Positions 1-9,169 of a stretch of 22,587 bases of DNA are shown in pieces. The number at the start of each line of letters is the position of its first letter. Position 1 is the stretch's first letter. The stretch comes from Clostridia bacterium BRH_c25 (GTDB lineage: Bacteria > Bacillota_A > Clostridia > Lutisporales > Lutisporaceae): assembly GCA_001515955.1 (NCBI GenBank), contig LOES01000220.1, positions 1 to 22,587 of the forward strand. Direction: 5' to 3'. A model generated the notes under the pieces. The model saw nothing but the letters and a program-made list of their open reading frames with translations. It did not search any database and had not been told where the DNA came from. A program made the position numbers and the translations under genes.

Positions 1-102
1 CACTAGTCTCTAGATTTCTTGGTATTCCTTATGGGTATAGGCTTAGCCTGGTCTTCGAAGCCCTGCCCTAATCTAGTGACTAGAGTCTAGCGACTAGCGA
101 CT
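1..102. repeat. Degenerate heptamer repeat cluster at the 3' end of the DUF1294 gene
   Basis: On the minus strand, 102 to 75 reads as four consecutive heptamers: AGTCGCT, AGTCGCT, AGACTCT, AGTCACT. A related heptamer, AGTCTCT, lies on the plus strand at 5-11 and may continue beyond the window edge. The two sides form an inverted repeat: CTAGTCTCTAGA at 3-14 pairs with 72-83 with one mismatch. The last Ser-Arg-stop codons of the DUF1294 gene fall inside the heptamer block. No T-run follows, so it does not look like an ordinary terminator. Function unknown. Confidence 0.55.
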
Positions 103-366
103 GAATTTTTGCACCAGGTACCCGAACATGACAATATTCAAAAACACTATGAAGGGTATTCCCCATGTGAATTTCAAATGCTTTGTTTTATGCCGGAAAA
201 AACTCATTCCCAATAATACGCCCAGCCCTCCTCCTATAGTCCCTAGAACAAAAATGCTCTTCTCACTTATACGTCTTTTGTGTCTGCGCGCTTTATATTT
301 GTCTATTCCCATCACCCCAAAGGCGACTACATTTACAACTATAAGATAAACCAGCAATACTTCCAT
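94..366 (-). CDS. DUF1294 family small membrane protein
   Basis: A 90-residue protein with an N-terminal membrane segment (about residues 3-20), a basic central stretch and two further hydrophobic segments (about 37-54 and 68-86). The family signature is readable: GIDKYKA, then RRISE, a GGGLG stretch and FRHKTKH just before the last segment. This matches DUF1294, a family of unknown function; I do not assign one. The ATG start has a good Shine-Dalgarno, GGGAGG, 5 bases upstream. The gene follows hppA by 130 bases, and a strong terminator (384-418) lies in that gap, so it is expressed by readthrough or from its own weak promoter. Its stop codon lies in a heptamer repeat cluster. Confidence 0.85.
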   Translation of the reverse strand: MEVLLVYLIVVNVVAFGVMGIDKYKARRHKRRISEKSIFVLGTIGGGLGVLLGMSFFRHKTKHLKFTWGIPFIVFLNIVMFGYLVQKFSR

Positions 367-383
367 CAGGGCCTCCCATAAGC

Positions 384-418
384 AAAAAATAAGAGATGAT
401 AATTTCTACCATCTCTTA
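384..418 (-). terminator. Rho-independent terminator after hppA
   Basis: On the minus strand a perfect 9-bp stem, TAAGAGATG pairing with CATCTCTTA, has an 11-base loop and is followed at once by six T. It ends the hppA transcript. It sits only about 15 bases upstream of the ribosome binding site of the DUF1294 gene, so it could also attenuate that gene. Confidence 0.85.
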
Positions 419-448
419 CATATTACATCATTGTCCATTTATTATCAA

Positions 449-479
449 ATTATACAATCGCGGAAATATCATTGCGAAT
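449..479 (-). promoter_or_regulatory. Possible weak promoter for the DUF1294 gene
   Basis: A TATAAT (454..449, minus) lies about 18 bases downstream of TTCGCA, a 4-of-6 match to the -35 consensus. It lies after the hppA stop and upstream of the terminator hairpin, so a transcript from here would carry the hairpin in its leader. Weak by sequence alone. Confidence 0.3.
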
Positions 480-496
480 TATGGATGTGTGTAAAA

Positions 497-2461
497 CTAG
501 ATGAATAATGGCGCAAATACTAATGCAACTATAGTCATAAGCTTTATAAGTATATTCATTGAGGGTCCTGCAGTGTCCTTGAAAGGATCTCCCACAGTAT
601 CTCCTACAACTGCTGCTTTATGAGGCTCACTTCCCTTGCCTCCGTACTCTCCGGACTCTATATACTTCTTGGCGTTGTCCCAAGCACCACCGGAGTTAGC
701 CATCATTATCGCAAGAAGAACCCCTGTAACAACCGCTCCGGCAATGAGTCCTCCCAGAGCCCCTTTGCCCAGAAGCATACCTACAAGAATAGGAGCTGCT
801 ACAGCTAAAAGACCAGGTATGATCATTTCCCTTAAGGCTGCAGTGGTAGAAATGTCAACACACCTTGCATAGTCCGGTTTAGCCGTGCTTTCCATTATGC
901 CCGGGATTTCTCTGAACTGCCTTCTGACCTCTTCTATCATTTGATAAGCGGCCTTGCTTACTGCTTCCATAGTAAGGGCTGCAAAGAGGAAAGGCAGCAT
1001 ACCTCCGATGAACAAGCCTATCATTACGTTAGGATCAAGTATGTCTATTCTGTCAAGCTGCACAGCCTGAGAGTATGATACAAACAGCGCAAGAGCTGTC
1101 AGTGCTGCAGAACCAATGGCAAAACCTTTTCCTATTGCTGCTGTGGTATTTCCTACCGAATCAAGCTTATCAGTTATTGCTCTGACAGATTTAGGCAAGC
1201 CTGCCATTTCAGCGATGCCTCCTGCATTATCGGCTATAGGTCCATAGGCATCTACAGCAACAGTCATACCTGTTGTTGAAAGCATTCCAACAGCCGCGAG
1301 AGCTATACCATATAGCCCGGCAAACTTATATGACACAAGTACTGCCAAAGCTATAAACATTATTGGTGCCACCGTGGAGAGCATACCTACCCCAAGACCG
1401 CTTATTATGGTAGTTGCTGCTCCTGTACTGGATTGCTGTGCTATTCTCTTGACATATTTATAGTCACCGGAAGTATATATCTCTGTGAGATAACCAATTG
1501 CCATACCCACAACAAGTCCAGCGGCAACTGCATAGAATGCATTCAAATTGCCGAACATATAACGGCTTAATGCAAAAGATGCCACTATTACTATCAGTGC
1601 ACTGCCATATGTTCCATTTCTAAGAGCATTCTGCGGATTGCTCTTTTCATCTGTCCGGACAAAAAGAGTACCTATTATTGAGGCTACGATACCTATAGCG
1701 TACAAAAGCATGGGAAACAATACACCCTCAATTTTGCCTGCATGAAATATCGCACCAAGGGTTATCGCAGAAATCATCGAGCCTACATAGGACTCGAACA
1801 AGTCTGCTCCCATACCTGCAACGTCACCTACATTGTCACCAACATTGTCGGCAATAACAGCCGGATTTCTCGGGTCGTCCTCCGGTATGCCTGCTTCTAC
1901 CTTACCTACAAGGTCCGCACCAACGTCAGCTGCTTTTGTATATATACCTCCGCCGACACGGGCAAACAAAGCAATTGAGCTTGCACCCAGACCAAATCCT
2001 GTTACTATCTTTGCATCCCGTATTATTATGTACAAAATACCTACACCAAGAAGACCCAACCCTACAACGCACATACCCATTACAGCCCCACCCTTGAAAG
2101 CAATTCCAAGAGCTTCATTCTGCCCTCTCTGCGCTGCACTGGCTGTTCTGGCATTTGCTTTTGTTGCTACCTGCATTCCAAAGAAGCCTGCAAGTATTGA
2201 GCATCCTGCTCCGGCAATGAAGCATACTGCTGTCAGCCAGCTTTCAAGGAATATTCCTATTATTATTGCCAATACTGCAATAAAAACAGCAAGTACCTTA
2301 TATTCCCTGAACAGGAATGCCATGGCCCCTTCATGAATATAGCCCATAATGGCCTTCATTCTGTCATTCCCTGGGTCTTTCCTGCTTATGCCGGCAGCCA
2401 AAATCCATGCAAAAACCAGCGCAAGTACTCCTGACAGTGGAGCCAGAATCATTAAATCCAT
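497..2461 (-). CDS. hppA: Membrane-bound ion-translocating pyrophosphatase, K+-dependent type
   Basis: Hydrolyses PPi to two phosphates and pumps H+ or Na+ across the membrane. At 654 residues with about 16 hydrophobic segments it is a typical bacterial mPPase. The substrate site is intact: [18 protein letters not shown] (179-196), DNVGDNVGD (205-213) and a C-terminal DTVGDPFKD (from about 621). GNTTAA at 437-442 has Ala where K+-independent enzymes have Lys (GNTTKA), which marks the K+-dependent class. Asp220 and Glu223 in DLFESY match the D/E gate pair of the Thermotoga Na+ pump, but this does not settle Na+ versus H+. The start has AGGAGG 8 bases upstream. It follows secG by 101 bases and ends in a strong terminator. 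Its place beside the glycolytic operon fits PPi-linked energy metabolism. Confidence 0.97.
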   Translation of the reverse strand: MDLMILAPLSGVLALVFAWILAAGISRKDPGNDRMKAIMGYIHEGAMAFLFREYKVLAVFIAVLAIIIGIFLESWLTAVCFIAGAGCSILAGFFGMQVATKANARTASAAQRGQNEALGIAFKGGAVMGMCVVGLGLLGVGILYIIIRDAKIVTGFGLGASSIALFARVGGGIYTKAADVGADLVGKVEAGIPEDDPRNPAVIADNVGDNVGDVAGMGADLFESYVGSMISAITLGAIFHAGKIEGVLFPMLLYAIGIVASIIGTLFVRTDEKSNPQNALRNGTYGSALIVIVASFALSRYMFGNLNAFYAVAAGLVVGMAIGYLTEIYTSGDYKYVKRIAQQSSTGAATTIISGLGVGMLSTVAPIMFIALAVLVSYKFAGLYGIALAAVGMLSTTGMTVAVDAYGPIADNAGGIAEMAGLPKSVRAITDKLDSVGNTTAAIGKGFAIGSAALTALALFVSYSQAVQLDRIDILDPNVMIGLFIGGMLPFLFAALTMEAVSKAAYQMIEEVRRQFREIPGIMESTAKPDYARCVDISTTAALREMIIPGLLAVAAPILVGMLLGKGALGGLIAGAVVTGVLLAIMMANSGGAWDNAKKYIESGEYGGKGSEPHKAAVVGDTVGDPFKDTAGPSMNILIKLMTIVALVFAPLFI

Positions 2462-2492
2462 CCAACAACCCTCCTAAACATTTCCATGATAC

Positions 2493-2549
2493 ATTATATA
2501 CTGTATACACGACATATACATAATATAGCCTAACATAATGTCAGGCTAT
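2493..2549 (-). other. secG-hppA intergenic stem-loop and hppA -10 region
   Basis: Just after the secG stop, the minus strand forms a 10-bp stem (ATAGCCTGAC/GTTAGGCTAT, one G-U pair, 2549..2525) with a 5-base loop. No T-run follows, so it is a poor terminator and may instead protect an mRNA end. Downstream a TATAAT at 2498..2493 is a plausible -10 for hppA; I see no convincing -35 at normal spacing. Confidence 0.45.
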
Positions 2550-2562
2550 CATTATCAAAATA

Positions 2563-2793
2563 TTACTTTACAAGTACCAGTACAACCGATAAAACCATGA
2601 ACAGAATTGCACTTGCTGTTGTCATCTTGGAAAACAAGGCTTCGTACCCTTTGCTTGCTTTCTTCCCGAAAAGCTGCTCTGCACCTCCAGCTATTGAACC
2701 GGAGAGTCCGGCACTTCTTCCTGGCTGCAAAAGCACGCTTACAATCAATGTCAGACAAACAATGTACTGTAAAATTACTAAAGCTATTCTCAC
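2563..2793 (-). CDS. secG: Protein translocase subunit SecG
   Basis: Small membrane subunit of the SecYEG channel that assists protein export. Two hydrophobic segments flank the conserved cytoplasmic loop with LLQPGRSAGLSGSI and GGAEQLFGKKASKG. I choose the GTG start (2793), giving 76 residues, the usual length. It has GGAGG 8 bases upstream; an upstream ATG at 2826 would add 11 residues, has no such site and places the Shine-Dalgarno inside the coding region. It is separated from eno by 212 bases that contain a terminator-like hairpin, so it probably has its own promoter. secG after the glycolytic genes is a common Firmicutes arrangement. Confidence 0.93.
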   Translation of the reverse strand: MRIALVILQYIVCLTLIVSVLLQPGRSAGLSGSIAGGAEQLFGKKASKGYEALFSKMTTASAILFMVLSVVLVLVK

Positions 2794-2937
2794 TCCCAGC
2801 ACCTCCCATCTTCCTGTAGTTCTCATCTCTTTGTGCCAAAAGAACGAGCAGTAAATCTATTCTTTCGCTCTTTCTGCCTTTTATACACCCAATTTTTAGG
2901 TGCAATCCTACATCCAACATTTTAACACAAAGAGTGG

Positions 2938-2979
2938 TAAAACACAATAATGGGATATTTACTATACCCCATTATTATA
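2938..2979 (-). terminator. Terminator-like hairpin after eno
   Basis: On the minus strand AATAATGGGGTATA pairs with a nearby TATCCCATTATT (one bulge), followed by GTGTTTT. The T-run is short and interrupted, so termination may be partial, allowing some readthrough into secG. It marks the probable end of the cggR-gap-pgk-tpiA-eno transcript. Confidence 0.65.
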
Positions 2980-3005
2980 TCACATTTTTATAAATTGTAT
3001 AGCAC

Positions 3006-4292
<1,287 letters not shown>

Positions 4293-4321
4293 TCAATAGC
4301 CTCCTTAAATTAATATGTTTA

Positions 4322-5074
4322 TCATGAGTTGTAATTAACTATTTTAGAAAACTCAGCCGCATCCAAGCTTGCTCCGCCAACAAGGGCTCCATCTATTTCA
4401 GGCATACCCATAAGCTCCTTTGTGTTTGAGGACTTAACGCTGCCTCCATATAGTATTCTTGTCTTATCAGCCACTTCATTTCCAAGGATTTCTGCAAGCT
4501 GCTTCCTTATGAACCCTATAACCTCATTGGCATCCTGACTGGTTGCAGTTTTGCCGGTTCCAATAGCCCATACCGGCTCATAAGCTACTATAAGGTCATC
4601 CAGGTTTCTGTTTTCCAAGCCTGCCAGACATCCTTTCACTTGGGCCGCTATCACTTCAAAGGTTGTGCCTGTTTCTCTCTGCTCCAAGGTTTCTCCCACA
4701 CAAAGAATTGGCTTTAATCCGTGCTCCAGTGCTGCAATTACCTTCTTATTAATTTCCGGATCACTTTCATTGAAATACTGTCTACGCTCTGAGTGACCTA
4801 AGATGACATATTCAACCTTCATGTCCTTCAAAAATACAGGAGAAATCTCACCTGTGTATGCTCCGCTGTCCTTATAGTACATATTCTGGGCACCTACTCC
4901 TATGTTACTCCCCTCTGAAGCTTTCACAGCCTCATTGAGACATACAAAGACCGGACATACAACCACTTCAGCAGCAGCACCTTTAACAAGAGGCTTGAGA
5001 TCTTCCACAAGCTTGACTGCTTCGCTTACAGTTTTGTTCATTTTCCAGTTCCCGGCTATTAATGGTTTACGCAT
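4322..5074 (-). CDS. tpiA: Triosephosphate isomerase
   Basis: Interconverts dihydroxyacetone phosphate and glyceraldehyde-3-phosphate. With the ATG at 5074 the protein is 250 residues, the family norm, and begins [13 protein letters not shown]. Catalytic Lys11, His94 (ILGHSERR) and Glu166 ([12 protein letters not shown]) are all present, as is the phosphate-binding LYGGSVK near 208-214. An in-frame TTG at 5089 would add five residues, but it lies within the Shine-Dalgarno region (GGGAGG), so the ATG is the real start. The gap from the pgk stop is 16 bases, holding only the ribosome binding site, so the two are co-transcribed. Confidence 0.98.
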   Translation of the reverse strand: MRKPLIAGNWKMNKTVSEAVKLVEDLKPLVKGAAAEVVVCPVFVCLNEAVKASEGSNIGVGAQNMYYKDSGAYTGEISPVFLKDMKVEYVILGHSERRQYFNESDPEINKKVIAALEHGLKPILCVGETLEQRETGTTFEVIAAQVKGCLAGLENRNLDDLIVAYEPVWAIGTGKTATSQDANEVIGFIRKQLAEILGNEVADKTRILYGGSVKSSNTKELMGMPEIDGALVGGASLDAAEFSKIVNYNS

Positions 5075-5090
5075 GAAACTACCTCCCAAA

Positions 5091-6278
5091 TTACTTATTC
5101 TCTATCGCCTCTATCCCCGGAAGTGCCTTGCCCTCGAGGAATTCAAGGGAAGCACCGCCACCGGTGGATATATGGGTTATCTTATCTGCAAAGCCCAGTT
5201 GTTCTACAGCTGCTGCAGAATCGCCTCCGCCTACAATGGTCGTACCCTTGCACTCAGACATCGCTTCAGCAAGTGCAAAGGTGCCCTTGGCGAAGTTGGA
5301 CATTTCGAACACCCCCATAGGGCCATTCCATACGACTGTCTTTGCACTCTTAACTATATCAGAAAATACTTCTCTTGTGTTTTCACCAATATCAAGACCT
5401 AACTGATCTTCAGGAATCATATCTGCCGGTACTGTTTTCCTGGGTGCTTCATTATTAAATTCGGGAGCAACTACCATATCAATTGGAAGCAGCAGCTTCA
5501 CATGCTTCTCCTTGGCCTTCTCGAGTATTTCTCCCGCCAGCTCCACCTTGTCTGCCTCAAGTATTGATTTTCCTATCTCGTAACCCATCGCTTTATAAAA
5601 GGTAAAGGCCATTCCACCTCCGACTAAAAGTGTATCTACCTTATCCATCAGATTTTCGATGACCCCTATTTTGTCAGAGACCTTTGCACCGCCTAAGATC
5701 GCAACAAACGGTCTTTCCGGTGCAGTAAGCGCCTTGCCCATTATATCAAGTTCCTTCTTTATCAAAAACCCTATGGCCGAAGGCAGGTAGTATGCAATCC
5801 CTGCTGTAGTAGCATGGGCTCTGTGTGCTGTACCAAAAGCATCATTGACATATATATCGCCAAGTGCTGCAAGCTTCTTTGAAAATTCCTGGTCGTTCTT
5901 TTCTTCCTCTTCATAAAACCTTACATTTTCAAGCAGCATTACGTCCCCTTCTTTGAGACCTTCAACCATTGCCTGCACTTCATCCCCAATCACATCACCG
6001 GCGAGCCTGACATCAGCTCCGAGTCTCTCAGACAGTCTTTCAGCCACCGGCTTCAAAGAATACTTAGCGTTGAACTTTCCCTTTGGCCTTCCAAGGTGAG
6101 ACATCAATATAACCTTTGCATTGTGTTCTCTCAAATGCTTTATTGTGGGAAGTGCTTCTCTTATTCTCCTGTCGTCTGTAATACTGCCGTTTTCATCTAT
6201 GGGAACATTGAAGTCAACTCTTACAAGTACTTTTTTGCCTTTAACATCTATATCCTGTATGGATTTTTTGTTCAACAT
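5091..6278 (-). CDS. pgk: Phosphoglycerate kinase
   Basis: Transfers phosphate from 1,3-bisphosphoglycerate to ADP, the first ATP-forming step of glycolysis. The 395 residues are the normal bacterial length. Substrate-binding VRVDFNVP (19-26) and SHLGRPKG lie in the N-terminal domain; the nucleotide-binding C-terminal domain has GGGDSAA (350-356) and [14 protein letters not shown] (372-385). The start ATG is preceded by GGGAGG. A 130-base gap separates it from gap, the longest inside the operon; it contains a stem-loop and a weak -10-like element, suggesting mRNA processing or an internal start. Confidence 0.98.
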   Translation of the reverse strand: MLNKKSIQDIDVKGKKVLVRVDFNVPIDENGSITDDRRIREALPTIKHLREHNAKVILMSHLGRPKGKFNAKYSLKPVAERLSERLGADVRLAGDVIGDEVQAMVEGLKEGDVMLLENVRFYEEEEKNDQEFSKKLAALGDIYVNDAFGTAHRAHATTAGIAYYLPSAIGFLIKKELDIMGKALTAPERPFVAILGGAKVSDKIGVIENLMDKVDTLLVGGGMAFTFYKAMGYEIGKSILEADKVELAGEILEKAKEKHVKLLLPIDMVVAPEFNNEAPRKTVPADMIPEDQLGLDIGENTREVFSDIVKSAKTVVWNGPMGVFEMSNFAKGTFALAEAMSECKGTTIVGGGDSAAAVEQLGFADKITHISTGGGASLEFLEGKALPGIEAIENK

Positions 6279-6349
6279 AACAAATCCTCCCGATCCATCA
6301 TATTATCTTTAAATATATAAACTGCACCAGTATAATTTATGAGAAATAT

Positions 6350-6386
6350 ATTATAGCCCGGCTTCGAGGTTAGCCTGCAAAACCGG
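6350..6386 (-). other. gap-pgk intergenic stem-loop with possible internal promoter
   Basis: On the minus strand, CCGGTTTT (6386..6379) pairs with GAAGCCGG (6365..6358), allowing G-U pairs. An inner AGG/CCT pair closes a four-base loop. It is followed by TATAAT (6355..6350), not by a T-run. It could be an mRNA-stabilising or processing site. TTGCAG at 6380..6375 with a 19-base spacer to TATAAT would be only a weak promoter. Confidence 0.45.
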
Positions 6387-6408
6387 ACCATAAATGCATG
6401 TGTGTAAC

Positions 6409-7416
6409 TTATTTATTCGCCATATATTTTATCAGGTCAACTATTCTGTTGGAATAACCCCACTCATTGTCATACCATGCAATGATTTTTACCATGTTGT
6501 CCTGTATAACCATTGTAGATAATGAATCTAATATTGAAGAATGAGGGTTCTGCTTGAAGTCTATTGAAACAAGGGGCTCATCACAGTATTCAAGTATGCC
6601 CTTGAGTTCGTTTTCTGCTGCTCTCTTAAATGCTGCATTCACTTCATCAACCGTAACATTCTTTTCAAGGTCAGCGACCAGGTCAACTACTGATACCGTA
6701 GGAGTAGGAACTCTCATGGAAAGACCTGTGAGCTTGCCCTTAAGCTCCGGAAGCACTAACGCAACTGCTTTTGCAGCTCCGGTAGTAGTAGGAATTATTG
6801 ACAATGCTGCAGCTCTGGATCTTCTAAGATCCGAATGAGGCTGGTCAAGTATTCTCTGGTCGTTTGTATATGAGTGAATAGTATTCATCAAGCCCTTGAC
6901 TATTCCAAAGTTCTCATGAAGTATTTTAGCTGCCGGAGCTAAACAATTTGTAGTACAGGAAGCATTGGATATTACCACATGCTTTTCAGGATCGTACTTG
7001 TCTTCATTAACGCCCATAACTATTGTGATGTCTTCATTCTTTGCAGGCGCAGATATTACAACCTTCTTTGCACCTCCGGCCACATGAGCCATTGCAGCTT
7101 CCTTGCTTGTGAATCTTCCTGTGGATTCGAGAACTACGTCTACTCCGTACTCTCCCCACTTAATATTTTCCGGCTTTGTCTCAGCACATATTTCAATTTC
7201 TTTTCCATTAACAACTATTGAATGCTCTTTAGCCTTTACATCTCCGCCATATACCCCATATGTGCTGTCATATTTTAAAAGATGCGCTAATGTCTTAGGA
7301 TCTGTTAAGTCATTGACAAGTACTATCTCAGCGTCTTTCCCAAACTTCTCCTGTGCAATTTTAAATACCGGCCTCCCTATTCTTCCAAAACCATTGATAC
7401 CTACTCTTAATGTCAT
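6409..7416 (-). CDS. gap: Glyceraldehyde-3-phosphate dehydrogenase, type I
   Basis: Oxidises glyceraldehyde-3-phosphate to 1,3-bisphosphoglycerate with NAD+. The 335 residues start with the Rossmann motif INGFGRIGR (7-15). Catalytic Cys154 is in SNASCTTNC, with the partner His181 in [15 protein letters not shown] at 34-39 carries the Asp expected of NAD+-preferring enzymes; I do not see an NADP+ signature. The gene starts only 2 bases after the cggR stop. Its Shine-Dalgarno AAAGGAGG is inside the last codons of cggR, so translation of the two is probably coupled. It is the first enzyme gene under the CggR operator. Confidence 0.98.
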   Translation of the reverse strand: MTLRVGINGFGRIGRPVFKIAQEKFGKDAEIVLVNDLTDPKTLAHLLKYDSTYGVYGGDVKAKEHSIVVNGKEIEICAETKPENIKWGEYGVDVVLESTGRFTSKEAAMAHVAGGAKKVVISAPAKNEDITIVMGVNEDKYDPEKHVVISNASCTTNCLAPAAKILHENFGIVKGLMNTIHSYTNDQRILDQPHSDLRRSRAAALSIIPTTTGAAKAVALVLPELKGKLTGLSMRVPTPTVSVVDLVADLEKNVTVDEVNAAFKRAAENELKGILEYCDEPLVSIDFKQNPHSSILDSLSTMVIQDNMVKIIAWYDNEWGYSNRIVDLIKYMANK

Positions 7417-7418
7417 TT

Positions 7419-8450
7419 TTAATTTCCTCCTTTTAAAATCTTATATATTTCACGGGCAGCAGCCTCATCTGTTACAACTACTCTGTTTTTTCTGCCCCTG
7501 TTTACCAATACTATCGGCTCAGCCTTCTGAGCTCCTCCTCCAACTGCTATCATTGTCTTTATACTGTCTAAATAATCCGGTTTTATACCTACACTGCCTG
7601 ATTTATACACAATTTTTCCATTAATGTCAAAATAACAGCCTACAGCCTCGGCCCTTACCTTCAGAGCTTTCAGTTTTTCAACTTCCTCCTCGGTAAAATT
7701 TCTTTTTCTGCATATTGATTCAAAGGAACTGAAACCGTATATCAGAATGTCAGTCTCTGCTATGAAATTGAGAATTTTGGCTATATCAGGGTCGTCAGAC
7801 ATTCTATTGAGCATATCCCCACTGATGTTGTCAGGAAGATGCAGAAGATAATAATTGCCTCCTATATTCTTAGCCAATTTGGCTGCAACTATGTTTGCCT
7901 GACGCTCCAGATCCGCTTTTATTCCACCTCTGGCAGGTACTACTGTTACATTCTGTGCCCTAACCCTATCTGAATTCTCAGCCACAGTTAATGCAGTATA
8001 GCCACCACTTACTGTGATTATATCGTTGTCTTCAACTATCCCTTTTAGATACTCGAAGGCTACCTTGGCAATTTCTACAATCACCAGAGGATCGTTCTCA
8101 GAATCCCCCGGGACTACAATTAACTCTTTTATGCCAAGCATTGCCTTGACTGTCTCTTCAAGATCCTTAAGCCCTTTTAGCTCTGATATGTAATCCCTGA
8201 GCTTATAAATAATATCCTTACCCTCATCCGTTACCATCATACCAAGAGCCTGTATATCAATGAGGTTCTGATTCTTTAAAATATCAAGCTCACTTCTTAC
8301 CCATCGTTCGCTCTGGCCAAGTATGACCGCAAGTGCCCGTCTTCCTACAGGCTGGTTGAACTCTATTGTCCTTAGAATACTGTACCTTTTCTCTGTAATG
8401 CCAATCAATTCCGGAACCAGTCTTTTCTGCAAATTTATCAGTTCTTTCAT
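7419..8450 (-). CDS. cggR: Central glycolytic genes regulator CggR (SorC/DeoR family)
   Basis: Repressor of the gap operon; in Bacillus subtilis it is inactivated by fructose-1,6-bisphosphate. At 343 residues it has the family length. The N-terminal winged helix-turn-helix (about 17-75) contains [19 protein letters not shown] and the recognition-helix segment [11 protein letters not shown]. The rest is a sugar-phosphate isomerase-like effector domain, with [13 protein letters not shown] and VVPARGG matching the phospho-sugar site region. It is the first gene of the operon. A consensus-like promoter and a CggR-type operator lie just upstream, so autoregulation is likely. The C-terminal KGGN codons form the ribosome binding site of gap. 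The start has a modest GAGGT site; an alternative ATG six bases upstream is too close to it. Confidence 0.96.
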   Translation of the reverse strand: MKELINLQKRLVPELIGITEKRYSILRTIEFNQPVGRRALAVILGQSERWVRSELDILKNQNLIDIQALGMMVTDEGKDIIYKLRDYISELKGLKDLEETVKAMLGIKELIVVPGDSENDPLVIVEIAKVAFEYLKGIVEDNDIITVSGGYTALTVAENSDRVRAQNVTVVPARGGIKADLERQANIVAAKLAKNIGGNYYLLHLPDNISGDMLNRMSDDPDIAKILNFIAETDILIYGFSSFESICRKRNFTEEEVEKLKALKVRAEAVGCYFDINGKIVYKSGSVGIKPDYLDSIKTMIAVGGGAQKAEPIVLVNRGRKNRVVVTDEAAAREIYKILKGGN

Positions 8451-8465
8451 TTCATTACCTCTATG

Positions 8466-8501
8466 GCCAAATTTTATCCCGCATATAATAATTACGTCCC
8501 G
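8466..8501 (-). promoter_or_regulatory. CggR operator
   Basis: The minus strand reads CGGGAC-N6-ATTA-N4-CGGGAT-N6-TGGC. The Bacillus subtilis operator is two direct repeats of CGGGAC-N6-TGTC separated by N4. The 20-base period and half-site spacing here are the same, though the TGTC halves have diverged (ATTA, TGGC). It begins within a few bases of the predicted transcription start, a position suited to blocking the polymerase. Confidence 0.85.
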
Positions 8502-8509
8502 TTGAAAAT

Positions 8510-8538
8510 ATTATATTATAAGCAAATTCCAATTTCAA
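8510..8538 (-). promoter_or_regulatory. Sigma-A promoter of the cggR-gap operon
   Basis: TTGAAA (8538..8533) and TATAAT (8515..8510) are separated by exactly 17 bases on the minus strand. The predicted start, near 8503, is directly followed by the CggR operator. A second, overlapping TATAAT at 8520..8515 has no suitable -35 element. Confidence 0.85.
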
Positions 8539-8582
8539 TATGTAAATGTATTATTTACTATTATTTTATTATTTATTTGATT

Positions 8583-8611
8583 AAAAAAAGCCATCCGTAG
8601 ATGGCTTTTTT
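8583..8611 (-). terminator. Rho-independent terminator after the receiver gene
   Basis: Perfect 6-bp stem GCCATC/GATGGC with a 4-base loop, flanked by A-run and T-run, so it is bidirectional in form. On the minus strand it ends the chemosensory/histidine kinase cluster and insulates the glycolytic operon promoter downstream. Confidence 0.92.
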
Positions 8612-8645
8612 ACCCTGTATCTTATTGGTATATCAGAATATTGCT

Positions 8646-9038
8646 CTATATCAGACCTAGTTTTTTAATTACATCAACCAGCTTTTGTGTATCGATCGGC
8701 TTTGCCGCATAAGCTTCACAGCCAATTTCAAAAGCATTCTGCACATATTGCGACTCTGCTAGAGCTGTAGTCATAATGATTTTACTTCTCTTCTCCGGCA
8801 GAATTCCTTTCTGTGTTTCCAAGTCCCTTATTGCTTTTAATACCTTGACCCCATCAACCTTAGGCATCATTATGTCCAGACAAATAAGGTCATATGGTTC
8901 CTTATCCTTTATGGACATGAGAAATGCATCCAGCGCTTCAAGTCCGTCAACAACTACATCACATTCCCCATATTGTGAAAGGAACTTAAGCAGGAATTTC
9001 CTGCTGACTATATCATCTTCTGCAATCAATATCCTCAT
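8646..9038 (-). CDS. Stand-alone receiver-domain response regulator
   Basis: A 130-residue protein made only of a CheY-like receiver domain, with no output domain. The acidic pair is Asp8/Asp9, the phospho-acceptor Asp55 (LICLDIMMP), the switch Thr90/91 and the conserved Lys113 (AAKPID). The ATG at 9038 is chosen because GGAGG lies 7 bases upstream; an upstream in-frame ATG at 9071 has no good site and would put that Shine-Dalgarno inside the gene. It follows the hybrid kinase by 131 bases with no clear terminator between, and a strong terminator follows. It is a reasonable partner for that kinase or for CheA, but this is inferred from position only. Confidence 0.9.
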   Translation of the reverse strand: MRILIAEDDIVSRKFLLKFLSQYGECDVVVDGLEALDAFLMSIKDKEPYDLICLDIMMPKVDGVKVLKAIRDLETQKGILPEKRSKIIMTTALAESQYVQNAFEIGCEAYAAKPIDTQKLVDVIKKLGLI

Positions 9039-9055
9039 TTCAACACCTCCTATAT

Positions 9056-9097
9056 ATTTCGCGAAAAACATTTTACATTTTTAATTAAGATTTCGCG
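9056..9097. promoter_or_regulatory. Paired TTTCGCG motifs upstream of the receiver gene
   Basis: ATTTCGCG occurs at 9056-9063 and again at 9090-9097, 34 bases apart in direct orientation. The first copy is part of a perfect 10-bp palindrome, TTTCGCGAAA (9057-9066); the second is TTTCGCGTAA. GC-rich cores stand out in this very AT-rich spacer. Possibly a regulator binding pair; identity unknown. Confidence 0.35.
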
Positions 9098-9169
9098 TAA
9101 ATGTTTCCTTGTTTGTTATTGAATTCGCACTTTGCCTAATATAAATTCTTTTGTGCGTTCAATATAGAA

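Noticed and set aside
72..102. Heptamer repeats as a CRISPR fragment
   Set aside because: Units are 7 bases, back to back with no spacers, and no cas gene is near.
1833..2336. Plus-strand open frame of 167 codons within hppA
   Set aside because: Antisense to a highly conserved membrane enzyme; its Pro/Ala/Thr-rich composition is what the reverse strand of a hydrophobic gene gives.
2525..2549. Hairpin after secG as a Rho-independent terminator
   Set aside because: The stem is good but no T-run follows on the minus strand, so I record it only as a stem-loop.
2820..2840. TGGCAC upstream of secG as a sigma-54 promoter
   Set aside because: The needed TTGC-type -12 element at the fixed spacing is absent.
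2555..2947. Minus-strand 130-codon frame overlapping secG
   Set aside because: It overlaps secG in another frame and shows no family motif; secG has the clear motifs and ribosome binding site.
4902..5402. Plus-strand open frame of 166 codons across tpiA and pgk
   Set aside because: It lies antisense to two well-conserved enzyme genes, has no ribosome binding site or known motif, and crosses the pgk-tpiA junction; a shadow frame.
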